In this document: piece by piece, positions 29,363-42,369 of the stretch
How positions within the stretch are numbered: the first letter of the stretch is position 1
Layout: each line of letters starts with the position of its first letter
NCBI GenBank assembly: GCA_030522415.1
Contig: CM060107.1
Span: 20,592,553 to 20,656,552 of the forward strand
Length of the DNA: 64,000 nt
From: Channallabes apus
Lineage: Eukaryota; Chordata; Actinopteri; Siluriformes; Clariidae
Direction: 5' to 3'
Notes under the pieces: model-generated
The model's input: the letters and a program-made list of their open reading frames with translations, nothing else
Database searches by the model: none
Told to the model about the DNA's origin: nothing
Made by a program: the position numbers and the translations under genes

Positions 29363-29432
29363 TTCATTCATATTAACAGGCAGTGCCCAGATCTGCAGAA
29401 AGCTAAAAACCTACTACAGAGACATAATCAGG
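29363..29432 (+). repeat. 70-bp direct repeat, copy 2
   Basis: Second copy of the segment at 21701-21770, starting about 30 bases after the end of the L2-like LINE. It could be a local duplication or a fragment of an unnamed dispersed repeat. Confidence 0.75.
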
Positions 29433-29439
29433 ATTAAGA

Positions 29440-30030
29440 CATGAGGTGGAAAAGTGGAAGAAGGGAAACACATTGAAGCTATTTTGTGTACAGTAGGACA
29501 CAGTTATATTTACCAAATATTCCCGAAATATTCCTTTGTTTAGACCAATTGCTCATATTAGAATATAATTTTCCAGGTTGCTCTATAGTTTCCAATATTT
29601 AGTGCTAATTGCTGCAAGCACTGCAATAACGATTGACTCTCAATTAATTGCATAGTATCGTCAGACTTCTAAGAGATAACATTTGAGGACCGATGGAATA
29701 CAAATCAGGCTGCCAAGACCTATTGTAAAGTACAAGTATGAAATGATATTGCATGATAAAGGAAATAACACATTGAGTTTGGCCTTGTGAAATTGTTGGA
29801 ACTTCAGTTCTTGCCCCAATCTTGCCAGGCTGGAAGCTGTTGATTCTATCTACCACTCATTGCCTCTGTAGCCTACTGCATGTACTGGCTTACTAGCCTG
29901 ACAATATATACTACCATATACTGTACCACTGTTAGTATGTCAAGTACATAAAGTATGGATATCCTGTATTACTTTACTACCCTAGGATTTATGTTTCTGT
30001 AGAAAGGGTTGTATAGAAATGATCCAGTAT
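29440..30030. other. intergenic, no gene seen
   Basis: AT-rich, with no exon, repeat family or strong structure recognised. Confidence 0.5.
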
Positions 30031-30041
30031 GGGTTGGGGTA

Positions 30042-30165
30042 AAAGTTTTGTGCCAGATGCTCTTCTTGAAGCAACCCTCACCATATATCTAGGCTTGGGA
30101 CTGTCACTAAGACTGCGCTGGCATGTACAATCCCCATTGGATGGGCTGACGTGGGGCATGTCCAT
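30042..30165 (-). mobile_element. degraded fragment of the CAA-tailed tRNA SINE
   Basis: Plus strand AGATGCTCTTCTTGAAGCAA and TATCTAGGCTTGGGACTG parallel the 36400-36465 part of the better copy at 36323-36564. Divergence is high. Confidence 0.5.
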
Positions 30166-30549
30166 GTCCTGTCCCGACCAACAACATAAACTAAGGATGA
30201 TCTTTTGCTGGTTACTTTGTCTCAGTGTCCACGTTGTTTATTTGAAAATACTTAACCCGGGCAAGCTTCTTCTCATCAACTGTCAAACAAAATTATGTGT
30301 GAATGACCAGCAAAATGTAAACAACCCAGTTTGATTGGAAGATAATGGGTTTGAACGAAATAACTTCTACCAACAAATGACCGCAGGCTCCCTGACAATT
30401 AATCTATACAGTACATGCCTGTAACTCTCGAAAGGTACAAATGTACAGTACCTTACCAGAGGTAAAGAGAATCTATAATCCATCAAAGACTGAGCAACAG
30501 TTTTTAAATTACTGACAAGGACAAGAGGACTTCTTGTATAATTTGTGGA

Positions 30550-30658
30550 TAGAATACTTTGTTTTATAGAACTCTAAGGAGTTTCTGAGAAAATGTGCAT
30601 GTTTCATTAAGCATACACAATCTACTTAGAAACTTCCTAGAGTTATATAGAACAAAGT
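30550..30658. repeat. imperfect inverted repeat, about 45-bp arms
   Basis: Left arm 30550-30592 (CTTTGTTTTATAGAACTCTA) pairs imperfectly with right arm 30612-30656 (AGAGTTATATAGAACAAAG). It could be a small MITE. Confidence 0.6.
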
Positions 30659-30722
30659 TGGAATTCAATGTCATTCTGTAGCAGCAGTTCTACAAAGGTC
30701 TTAGTAGAAGTAGTTCATATTA

Positions 30723-30800
30723 ATTCAATTCAATTTCAATTCAATTTTATTGACAATAAAACAATGGCCATTGTCTCAAATCAGCTTCACAAAAATGAAG
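30723..30800 (-). repeat. short copy of the TTGAA-tailed LINE 3' end
   Basis: Plus strand AATTCAATTTCAATTCAATT, TATTGACAATAAAACAATGG and CCATTGTCTCAAATCAGCTT match the end of the element at 22434-22510. Only about 80 bases are present. Confidence 0.65.
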
Positions 30801-30859
30801 GAAACATATTACATATTACAAAGAATATTACTGTACAATTCTATAAAGTTCTATGCAGT

Positions 30860-32490
30860 CTATAAAGACCTTTATGCAAAGAAAATATATTTCTCTATAT
30901 ATGAACTGTCAATAAATTAAATGATTTAGTGTTTTGATCTACTGGTAAATCTTTGATCTACTGGAAAAATATTTTATGATGTTAATATTTCACTAACTGA
31001 TACTAACTAATAATTAACAGAAAGATATTCATATTCAAAAATATGTTCACAATATACAGAATAATAGTGTATTAATATATTACAATATAGTGAAAAATAC
31101 ATAAGGAGAAATATATAAAAATATATTCAAATGTATATCTTAATGTATGTAATTTTATTATTATTTAATATTATTTCTTATGATGTAATATATTAATTGA
31201 ATATATCTATTTCTTTATACAGTATATATATTTACAATATGCTTATGCTGTAGTTTGAAGAAAATGGACTTTATAGGCAATAATCAGAGCACACCGACAA
31301 AGTAAGTGTGTGTGTATAATTCTTGAACATGCATAAAGTTTCAATAATGTTTCAATAGAACAATTATAAGAATGAATATAATGTTTTTGTCTTCATTGCA
31401 ATATATATCCATACTACATTGTCCATTCATATATTATATAATATTAATAAATAAGCACTAGTATATATGGAAATTCATTATTTTATATATTGCATTATAT
31501 TTTACAACATATTGTCATTTATTTTTTTCAGTAAGTGCACACTTTGCTGCCTTGACCACAGGATAGCTGTTGTGATGGCATTACGATTACAAAGTGAATA
31601 TTGAAATGTCAGACTCAATCATGAATCCTGGATGAGATCTCGGGTGATCACCAGTCTGTCCAATACTTGTGGAAACCATTTAAAAAGCCCTTATAGGCCT
31701 GGAATGAAGTGTGGCTACTTCTGTCTTTTCATTCCCAAACACAAAGACATTAGGTATTCAGAGTAGGCATGAGCCCATCAGTGTGACAACTGATCATTAC
31801 AACTTATTTCCCAACCACTCATATTTTTACATTATGCAGTTTGTGCTTATGCCCCAAACAAATGGTTCACATTCATAGTCATAGAGAATCCTGACTTTTT
31901 AATAACCTCTAATTCCTAACATAGGCTGGTTTATTTTTCTTTTTGACTCATGAGGGCGGGTATTCCTGTATTGCGTTTTATCTATGTTCCAGAGAAAATT
32001 CTCCAGAAGCATAAAAGCTGAACTTGGCGCCTTCAGACCAAAGGGCATAAATATATTTCCTCACCTTCACAGCCAGCTACTTGGTAACAGCAAAACAGTA
32101 CTGGGCTGTTTGGTTGCAACACATGCATAAGAAAAAGTGAAATTGAATTCAGACTCCTAGTTCCTGCAGCAGACCAAGCTAATGCATTCATTAGGTAAAA
32201 ATAATGGTGAAACAGGTCAGCTGGCTTTTACAGTTCCCCTTGCTGCTTCTTTTCTCCTTGTTCATGGTGGATCCATTGAAGCATATTTTAGAATTTATGT
32301 ACACATAATAACCAGAAGATCAAACACTTCCCATGGCACTACATGTGGTATCATTTTCCTGCCACAAGTAAGACTGGCTGTGGAATGTGGGACGAAGCTG
32401 ACATCTAGTGGTGATAAAAGATAGTACAGCTTTTATCATTATAAAGGGTATGCAGCCTAATTATAAAAGGTTTCCCCCTCTTTTTAAATG
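30860..32490. other. intergenic, no gene seen
   Basis: Very AT-rich to about 31530 with many ATATAT stretches, then ordinary sequence. Short open frames lack family features. Confidence 0.5.
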
Positions 32491-32499
32491 GACTTCCAC

Positions 32500-32612
32500 A
32501 CTCACTCATGGTCTATCCTGCTTAATCCTATGTACACTGTCGTGGGGGGCCCAGATCCTATTCTAGGAGACTTAGGGCATCAGGCGGGGTACTCCCTGGA
32601 CAGGGTGCCAAT
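32500..32612 (-). mobile_element. tRNA-derived SINE (Rex3-tail type), 3' fragment
   Basis: Reverse complement contains GGCACCCTGTCCAGGGAGTA and an eroded end with GGGCCCCCCACGACAGTGTA. Only the 3' third is present and it is diverged. Confidence 0.6.
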
Positions 32613-32619
32613 CCTTTTT

Positions 32620-34655
<2,036 letters not shown>

Positions 34656-34659
34656 TATA

Positions 34660-35203
34660 CACTACCGTTTTAGATCACTTTCTAACTCCATGATGGTTCC
34701 TGATTTTTATTTCTTTCTACATTGTAAAGGAATGCTGAAGGCGTCCAAAAAATGCATTAATCTCCTTTGAACAGTTGATATTGAGATGTGTCTGCTACTT
34801 CTGCTCTGTAAAGACTGCATAACGCCTCTAATCTGAGGTGCTGTTAATTGGTCATTTTTCAGGCTGATAACTCTAAATGAACTTCTCGTCTGCAGCAGAG
34901 GTAGGTTTTGGTCTCGCCCTCCTGGGACGGCCTTCATGAGAGCCAGTTTCATTATGGTGCTTGACGGATTTTGTAAATGCACTTGACAATACTGTTCTTG
35001 CAAGAACTATTACAGAAAGGCCGACCTCTGTGTCTTAAAATAACAACTAACTGTTGTTTTTGTTGTTGTTACGTAATTACCTAATTCCATATGTGTTATT
35101 TTATAGTTTTGAAATCCCCAGTATTGTTGTAGAATGTAGAAAATAAATCACTAAACAAAAACAAAGAAATTTGCAAGTGACCCCAAACTTTTGAACGGTA
35201 GTG
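34660..35203. mobile_element. Tc1/mariner-like element, internally deleted
   Basis: Perfect 10-bp ends CACTACCGTT and AACGGTAGTG with TA on both sides. A minus-strand stretch within 34720-34990 encodes QLTAPQIR and STVQRRL, resembling the helix-turn-helix part of Tc1-type transposases. It is the uninterrupted relative of the element at 2166-3220. Confidence 0.75.
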
Positions 35204-35214
35204 TACAGTATATA

Positions 35215-35732
35215 CAGTACAGGCCAAAAGTTTGGACACCCCTTCTCATCTATCGGTCAATGGTTTTTTCTTTATTTTCATGACCATTTACATTAGATTC
35301 TCACTGGAGGCATCAAAACTATGAATGAACACATGTGGAGTTATGGGATTAACAAGAAAAAAGGTCTCCACAGTCACCGGACCTAAACCCAATCGAGATG
35401 GTTTGGGGTGAGCTGCACCGCAGAGTGAAGGCAAAGGGGCCAACAAGTGCTAAACCCCTCTGGGAACTCCTTCAAGACTGTTGGAAACCATTTCAGGTGA
35501 CTACGTACCTCTTGAAGCTCACTGAGAGAATGCCAAGAGTGTGCAAAGCAGTAATCAGAGCAAAGGGTGGCTATTTTGAAGAAACTAGAATATAAAACAT
35601 GTTTTCAGTTATTTAATCTTTTTTTGTTAAGTAGATAACTCCACATGTGTTCATTCATAGTTTTGATGTCTTCAGTGAGAATCTACCAATGTAGAATGAT
35701 TGAAGGTGTGTCCAAACTTTTGACCTGTACTA
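35215..35732 (+). mobile_element. Tc1/mariner-like element, internally deleted, C-terminus kept
   Basis: Ends CAGTACAGGCCAAAAG and, reversed, GTACAGGTCAAAAG, continuing into GTTTGGACACAC and a longer inverted repeat (GATTCTCACTG, ATGAATGAACACATGTGGAG). Between them 35365-35595 encodes SPDLNPIEMVW, the third catalytic block of a DDE transposase, and the frame to its stop. The first two catalytic blocks are deleted. Confidence 0.8.
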
Positions 35733-36322
35733 TATATATATATATACACATACTGTATATAACAGGACAGTTGCACTCCGCTATATTGTTTCAGACATGA
35801 AGGAGGAAGTCCTGGCCCAAACATGTTGAAATGACTTGAATGACTTGAAGCAAGGTCAGGACTGTATTTTTTACAAGATGCATTTTTTTCCTCAAGTTGG
35901 CATCAAGTTATCTGTCTATTTTCATGGATAACGCATTTCACTCTCCGACTGTTCGACGGAACTGCAATGGGCTCTGAGCCACCTCAGTTGGGATAGACGA
36001 TTATCGTTCATGGACATACAGCCTTTATTAAAACATTTAATTTTGATTAATCAGATTAATTTCCCATGATACTGTAGTAGCACTGACAATAGCTCTGGCA
36101 GTATTGTATCTGTCATTACTGTTTCAGTAGTAACACCTTATTAACCATTACTAGGCCTAACAATACAGTAATTGAATTAAATAAATGTGTTATTTGCGAA
36201 AGTTAAACATAACATATTGACATAAGGAAGTGTTCTGTACAGAGTAGTCAAGAATCTTTCGGTTTTTCAGTAACATGATGAAAAAAGAGAGACGTTTGAC
36301 AAAACAACTGTGAGCTTCAATG

Positions 36323-36564
36323 TTGTTGTTGTTGGTCTTTCGGCTGATCCCGGCAAGGGGTCGCCACAGCGGAATATTCTGTCCGCACAACAACTTGGCA
36401 CAGATTTTACTCCGGATGCCCTTCCTGATGCCACCCTCCCATTTTATCCGGGCTTGGTACCGGTACTGCATCCAGTGGCTGGGGGGTTTGGGCACTTGCT
36501 GGGAATCGAACCCGGGCCTTCCACATGGCAGGCGAAGCACCTACCACTGAGCCACCAGTGCCCT
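36323..36564 (-). mobile_element. tRNA-derived SINE with CAA-repeat tail and 17-bp target duplication
   Basis: Minus strand starts GGGCACTGGTGGCTCAGTGG (A box TGGCTCAGTGG at 36554-36544) and has B box GGGTTCGATTCC near 36513-36502. The body ends CCGAAAGACC plus CAA repeats. AACTGTGAGCTTCAATG occurs at 36306-36322 and 36565-36581, an exact duplication. This is a different SINE family from the GGCGGCACGG type. Confidence 0.9.
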
Positions 36565-36907
36565 AACTGTGAGCTTCAATGCATATGTTTTAATACTTCT
36601 TTTTATGGAGTGCAATTTTAAATAAAGGAAAGAGACATACAGTATCATAGTTTTTTCATTTAATATCTTGAATGTTTTTTAGCGCCTAAAATGTTGGACT
36701 CCGAGTGCAAAGGTTCTGAGTGCAAATCAGATTAATCCGGCATGTACTACTGTACTGGCAAGATTGAGCAACACCCTTAACCATCAACTGTTCAGTTGCA
36801 TAGACTTAGATACTGTAGGTGTCAGTCACTCTGGAGTGCCACTGCAAAAATAAGAATTGTAATCATGTGCAAATTGTTGTGGTGTAAGAGCAATAATATA
36901 CATCAGG

Positions 36908-37008
36908 TTGTGCTGTTATGGAAAAATTCGGGGTTGTACAGTAATAGTCCAACATGAAAAGGAGCATTACACAACCCTGTAGCTGGTTCTTTTTCTATAA
37001 CAGCACAA
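36908..37008. repeat. inverted repeat with 19-bp arms
   Basis: Arm 36908-36926 (TTGTGCTGTTATGGAAAAA) pairs with 36990-37008 with one mismatch, spaced 63 bases. Possible MITE. Confidence 0.65.
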
Positions 37009-39097
37009 TCGATCGGAAGACAAATTTACAACAGTTTAACAATCGCTCTTCCTGCTTTGTAGTTGAAGGCATGATCTGCACATGGCTGTACAAAACATGA
37101 TCAGGTTAAAATCTGTCTTCTCTGTAAGGGAAAGTCGACCACCAACACGCCACCCATCAGGATTATAAAACTGATCAAATAAGTTCCTCTGAAACCCTGA
37201 CTACCCACTTAAAAATTCTTTGTTACAAACATTTAAGGTTTACCATGTCCTGGTCGGTGTTTGCTTGCAGTTGCCGTGTTTCTTTATGTCTATGTACCTC
37301 ACGTGTGTGCCCACAGGCGATGCTGCAGGGAGCACTGCTTCTCCTCAGGCAACATCTTTTATTTTATGGAGGAAACCTATAGACCTAGAACACAGACTCA
37401 CGCATTGGTAATAGACCATCAGACTTTGACTCAGAGCTTCACGGGTGCTTGTAGCGAAGCCATTCTCAAAACACATTTGAATGATGATTATTTCAGATTG
37501 AGTGAAAAATTAAAAAAGGGAAGAACCGGTGCAGTGCTAGGATATGCAAATGCATGATTTGTATTCAGTCTTCGAGTGTATGCATGTCGAAAGGAAAGAG
37601 TGTGTGGAATATGAAGGAGTGCAGTCATATCAGCATAAATAATTGATGATTTAGAAAATAAAACTAGTGGATTTCAGTGAATCATATAGATAAATGACAC
37701 AAGTCATACAGTGTGGGCAGGAGATCAATCACGGTGAGGCACTGAAATATTACAAGAGCAGATCCTGCCCATCATTTCTCTTCATTTTAATGCCCAGATC
37801 AATCCCAAAACACACCTGACACCAGCCCATCTGGCATGTGTGTGTCACAAGTCACCATCTTTCATTTTGCACTGCAAGACTCCAACGGGAAGCGAGACAA
37901 AGACAAAGACAAAAACTGTCTATGGAGAAAAAGAAGAAATAGATTATTTTATTGTACGGGAAAAAAAAAAAGATCAGATGATCAGTCACAAACAACGCCT
38001 TTCTTTATTTCACTTCATGTTACATTTTGTACTGTGTATATAAACCTTCGAGATAATATTTGGACTCTGTGGTTGTAGGAAAGTTATTAGTGGCAGATCT
38101 GGTTATTGAATAGAATCTCAACCTGAAATTTTAATTTTAAATATAATATTTGTTCACATAAACCTGATCAGAATACAAAAAAAGATATTTAGATATAAAG
38201 TACAGTAACCTGCTTTTTTATGTCCTGAAGTCTGAAGTGGTTCTAAGTTAAACAAAGGAAACGTTGTATAATTGATGGCCAGGTCACAGGAACACCATGG
38301 CGCTTCTTCCAAACATGTACACCATTTAACTTCCAGTAGGGGATCTGATTTGCAGCTCAGGAGGAGACGTGGGTTAATTAAAGTTGTTAGAGTAAAATCG
38401 TCCCTCCACTATGGAGGCCAGAGAGGTGAAGCGAGAAAAAGAAACAGTAAGAGCGCGCAAGTAGGAGATAGAGGCTGTCTCATTGACCTCCCCCATGTTC
38501 TCTGACAGTGATTCATGCCGACTGTGGGAAACACACGATTCGTCTCAAGGTCAAACCTATCACGCCTTGTCTTTCTGCCGACCCCTCTACTGTTCTCCAT
38601 GTCTCGCGTTCCTCTCTCTTCTTGTCCTACACTCAACCCTCCTCCGTAGTGCCCTTTTCAGCAGGCGTCTATCTGTCCATCTGAACTTCATTTCACAGAT
38701 GACAGGCTCCAGCCTGATGCAGCAGCTGGCCGAGAGAGGGGGGTCTGCCTGACTGCCTTAACTCTAATCAGCCTTTATTGCACTCAGGGGAAGAGCAGAG
38801 GCGGCCCCCTGCCAGCAGGACTCTCTGTTCTTCTGTTTCTTCTAGAGGAAGAGTACAAGGATGTAGTATTCTGTGTCCATAGCACAGACAGTGTGTTAAA
38901 CAGGCACAATAGAAATGCCATAACGTGTACTTACAACAGAAGAGATTATAGCAGGATGGCACGTCGTGTCTCTACATGATGCACGTTACATTGTTGAATG
39001 TTTTTTTTCTTCTTTTTAATAATTGTGTGGGGTGATACTACCATTGAATCCAAATATTTATGCTCTGTGGATACATGTGAGAAAAGTTCAAATCCCA

Positions 39098-39160
39098 GTG
39101 TTCAATTCAACTCCATTTTATTTGCATGTCTCAAAGCAGATTTTCAAAAATTCAGAAGCT
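39098..39160 (-). repeat. degraded copy of the TTGAA-tailed LINE 3' end
   Basis: Short diverged match: TTCAATTCAACTCCATTTTA, then TGTCTCAAAGCAG with the CATTGT segment deleted. Orientation as at 22434. Confidence 0.45.
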
Positions 39161-40211
39161 CTCTGATGCAGAACGAGGTACAACCATGGACCCTGTGGAC
39201 CCTGACCACCCAAACCATGGGACTTTGTCCCTGCCACTCAATATGCACATGTGAACGTGTGTACTGTATGTTTGGTGAGAGTGTGTGTAGCTCTGAGGGG
39301 AAGTAGCAGGATGCAAACCTTCTAGAAGCTGCGCTCTCACTCCCAGGATGGGTTCAGCCACAGCAGGAGTGAGATGTCTGCACTAATGCACCTGCCACAG
39401 GCACTCACGCTCAGCAACCCCCTGACAAGCCGATACTCGCTGCTCCTTTCGGCTTCTTCTGCTTGTTCTCCATCCGTCCACCTTCACTTTCACCCTTACC
39501 ATAAGCTGTGGAGTGTAGATGGTTTTCTCTTTATTCTCCACATGTGTTATGCAGTTTTTGTGTAACTTGGTGGAGAAACTTGGTCACATTTAGGTTCCTG
39601 AAGAATATGTTTTTGTACACAAGCACAAAAACATTACTGATGTACATAACTGTACAAATGTTATAATTGTAATAGTCTGTACGGTATATATTGGTTGTAC
39701 CAAAACAAAATTTACCTTTTTGAGAGTGTAATTATCAGCGTAAATTTGTACAGGTTCAAATATCTTCAAGTAACTTGCTCTTCAAGGTTCTAGTTCAAGG
39801 TTCAAGTAACTTGCTCCAAACTCACTCCATAGAGACTGAACTGCATTTTGCAATGAAGACTCGGTCAATCATCAAAAACTATCTTCAATTCTCTCACGCT
39901 CCCTTAATTTTGCACGCACAAACTCAGAAAATGTATATCAATCCAAAGAGTCTCGTCTTCTGCCTTGTTCACATTTTAATTGTAGAAGATTGGTCTTTAT
40001 AAAGGCCTGTTTTGGACTTGATAATGAAACGGATATTGAATAAGAACCAAACCTCTAACCTGAGATCTAAGATATAAATATCAGAACCAGGGGACTGACA
40101 TTGCCATTAATTGAATGTAAGCTATAAGGATACATTCTGTTTGTCTGTGAGTTTGCTGTTCAGGGTGGAAAGGTGCTGCAGCTGGGCCAAGCCACGCCTC
40201 TCCACTCACAC

Positions 40212-40257
40212 ACTCACATTTACATTTAGGCATTTGGCAGACGTTTATACAGAGCAA
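40212..40257 (-). repeat. fragment of the GGATAAGGGC-type SINE-like repeat
   Basis: Plus strand ACATTTACATTTAGGCATTT then GGCAGACG is the reverse of the signature seen at 1085 and 8000. Confidence 0.5.
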
Positions 40258-40749
40258 GATACAATTATACTTGTGTCTTGGGAATTGTCTGGGCTAGGGA
40301 GGAGGCTTTTTCACTGGTTTGCTTATGTGAAACATGCAAAACAATGCTAATTCATAACTTCCCCAGGAATTGTAGAAATCTAGTGTTAGAGCTGTTCTAC
40401 TATTGTCTGTAAGGAGACAAAATTATGGTTTCAACCAAATGTACTTTATAACTGTTTATATGTTGACATAACCAGACTATATTTCAAAAATATTTTATAA
40501 ACACATAAAAAAAATATTTTATTGCCCAAAAGCAAACAAACTACATAAAAAAAATATTTGATATAGTCGGGTTTTTCACAAATCATACACAGGTATGTAT
40601 TTTTCCGCACAGGGTTAAATATCACACAAGCTGAAATGTTAATTTTTTTTTTATACAATTTTAAATTCCACCTCATCCTGTTGCTTAAATAATTTTCCAG
40701 TATAGTGTAAGGACGCCCAGCATATCAAACTCAGTGCCTTTGCACAGGT

Positions 40750-41095
40750 CTGAAAAAAAAAAACTTGGCCTGTGTTCACAGATATTACAATCTGTTTTGA
40801 GGTAAACAATTCCAGAGCTGTGATTTGTTAAGCTTTATGTGAATACTGGTGTCTCTTTGGATAATGTAATTGCAGTAATTATGCCCTGATGAATCCTCAT
40901 TCCTGCAATTCACATTAGCATAGACTATAATTATTTACACCCAGCAAAACCTAATTATTCCCAGCACTCCCAAATTCTCCATTTGATTGCCCACAATTAG
41001 TGCTTTATATAGCAAGTAGTCACCTTACAGTCAGTACAAATCCATGTGTTGTTTAATTGCAGTTAATAAAAAGCATCATCATCATCATTTGGGTC
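40750..41095. promoter_or_regulatory. candidate conserved enhancer rich in homeodomain-type sites
   Basis: A repeat-free block with many TAAT/ATTA cores (AATGTAATTGCAGTAATTAT, CTATAATTATTTACA, CCTAATTATTCCC, CACAATTAGTG, GTTTAATTGCAG) and ATTAGCAT, an octamer-like site. This texture resembles vertebrate conserved non-coding elements. Conservation cannot be tested here. Confidence 0.3.
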
Positions 41096-41639
41096 GGATT
41101 ATGTGCTTATACAGTTTTACGTCTTAACTAGGTGATATTGTTCTTTAGTGTTTAATTTATTACCGGATAAATAAATTCCTCTTTTGGGCCCCCCGTAAAA
41201 CAGAGTGGTTAGCAAATGATGCATGTATACAGTACTTGACATATTCTCATACACAACACTGATGTCAGTATAGTGTGATTACTTTATAACCGGAACATAT
41301 TAATACACACTATTGGTGTTCAGTGCTATTTTCTCCTTTCTGCCTTAAGTACTGATCACTCTTTACCAAACTCACATTGGGCTTCATCTTTAAACCTTAA
41401 TTCTTATTATTTACACCACTTTTACCAACAACTGTCACTGATGTCAAGCATATTTGTGTGGCAGTCTGGGAAAACCAGTCACATATCACAGTGGATGAAT
41501 TTTGAAAAAAATTTTTTTTTTGCAAACTTTATACTTTTCTGCTTAAAAAAAAAACACACAGTTACTTTCCTTTAATGTCATTTAATGTAAGTATTGTTTT
41601 TCTTTTTTTCTAGCCTCGCCTTGGCATCTGCCTGTAATA

Positions 41640-41880
41640 ATCAGGCCACCTAAGGAGCCAGTTAAACAAACACAATCATGTTACCATTCAATCTTCCCAC
41701 ATCTAACAAGTCTAGCCAAGCCTAGTGTGCATTTCTTACAAATTGATTTGGTTTGCTTTTTGGATGCCATGCTGTAGGAAAAATGCACATAACCCTAATT
41801 AGTTTGTAATTAGATAGCGGCTCATGTTCATGTGCCATTTCATCATCAAAGCAGAGTTTGTCAAAATGTTTCCATAACAT
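41640..41880. promoter_or_regulatory. second candidate conserved non-coding element
   Basis: Low-repeat block containing CCTAATTAGTTTGTAATTAG and CAAATTGATTTGG, similar in texture to the block at 40750. Inference only. Confidence 0.25.
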
Positions 41881-41996
41881 AATAAATACTCATTATAACA
41901 TAAAATAACTGACTTAATTAATCACTGCTTATTTCAGTACTGATGTTAGAGAGCAGTGGAATGAAAAGATGATGAGGCTCTGGTTTACATGCTGTT

Positions 41997-42290
41997 CATC
42001 CATCCATCCATCCATCCATCCATATAGGAACATCTGTAGTCCAAATACTGTAGGTACCGTGAAGGCCAAACCATTGGTAACCATAGTATTTATTCCTGAG
42101 GTAGGACTGTCATAGTCACACACTACATGCAATTTGGGAATGCCAATTAACTTAATCTGCATATATTTGGACTGTGGGAGGAAACTGGAGTACCCAGAGG
42201 AAACCCACCAAGCACAGGGAGAACATAAAAATTACACGCACACAGACTGGCAGGAATCGAATCCAGACTCTGGAGGCGCAAGACTACAAG
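41997..42290 (-). mobile_element. tRNA-derived SINE with ATGG tail
   Basis: A (ATCC)n run at about 41998-42022, read on the minus strand as ATGG repeats, forms the tail. The body at 42112-42290 has the TTTGGACTGTGGGAGG complement and a B box (GGATTCGATTCC reversed). The middle is diverged but resembles the copy at 63466-63668. Confidence 0.6.
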
Positions 42291-42369
42291 TTCTTGTGAA
42301 ATGTTTCAATCTGTCAGTGTTGATGTTCAAGTCAGCAGCTTTCAAGTTACAAGTGCAAGTCATTTAACT

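Larger units (their letters stand above)
36585..40700. other. intergenic, no gene seen
   Basis: Small repeat fragments only (36908, 39098, 40212). The GC-richer patch at 38400-38860 has short open frames but no recognisable protein. Confidence 0.5.
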
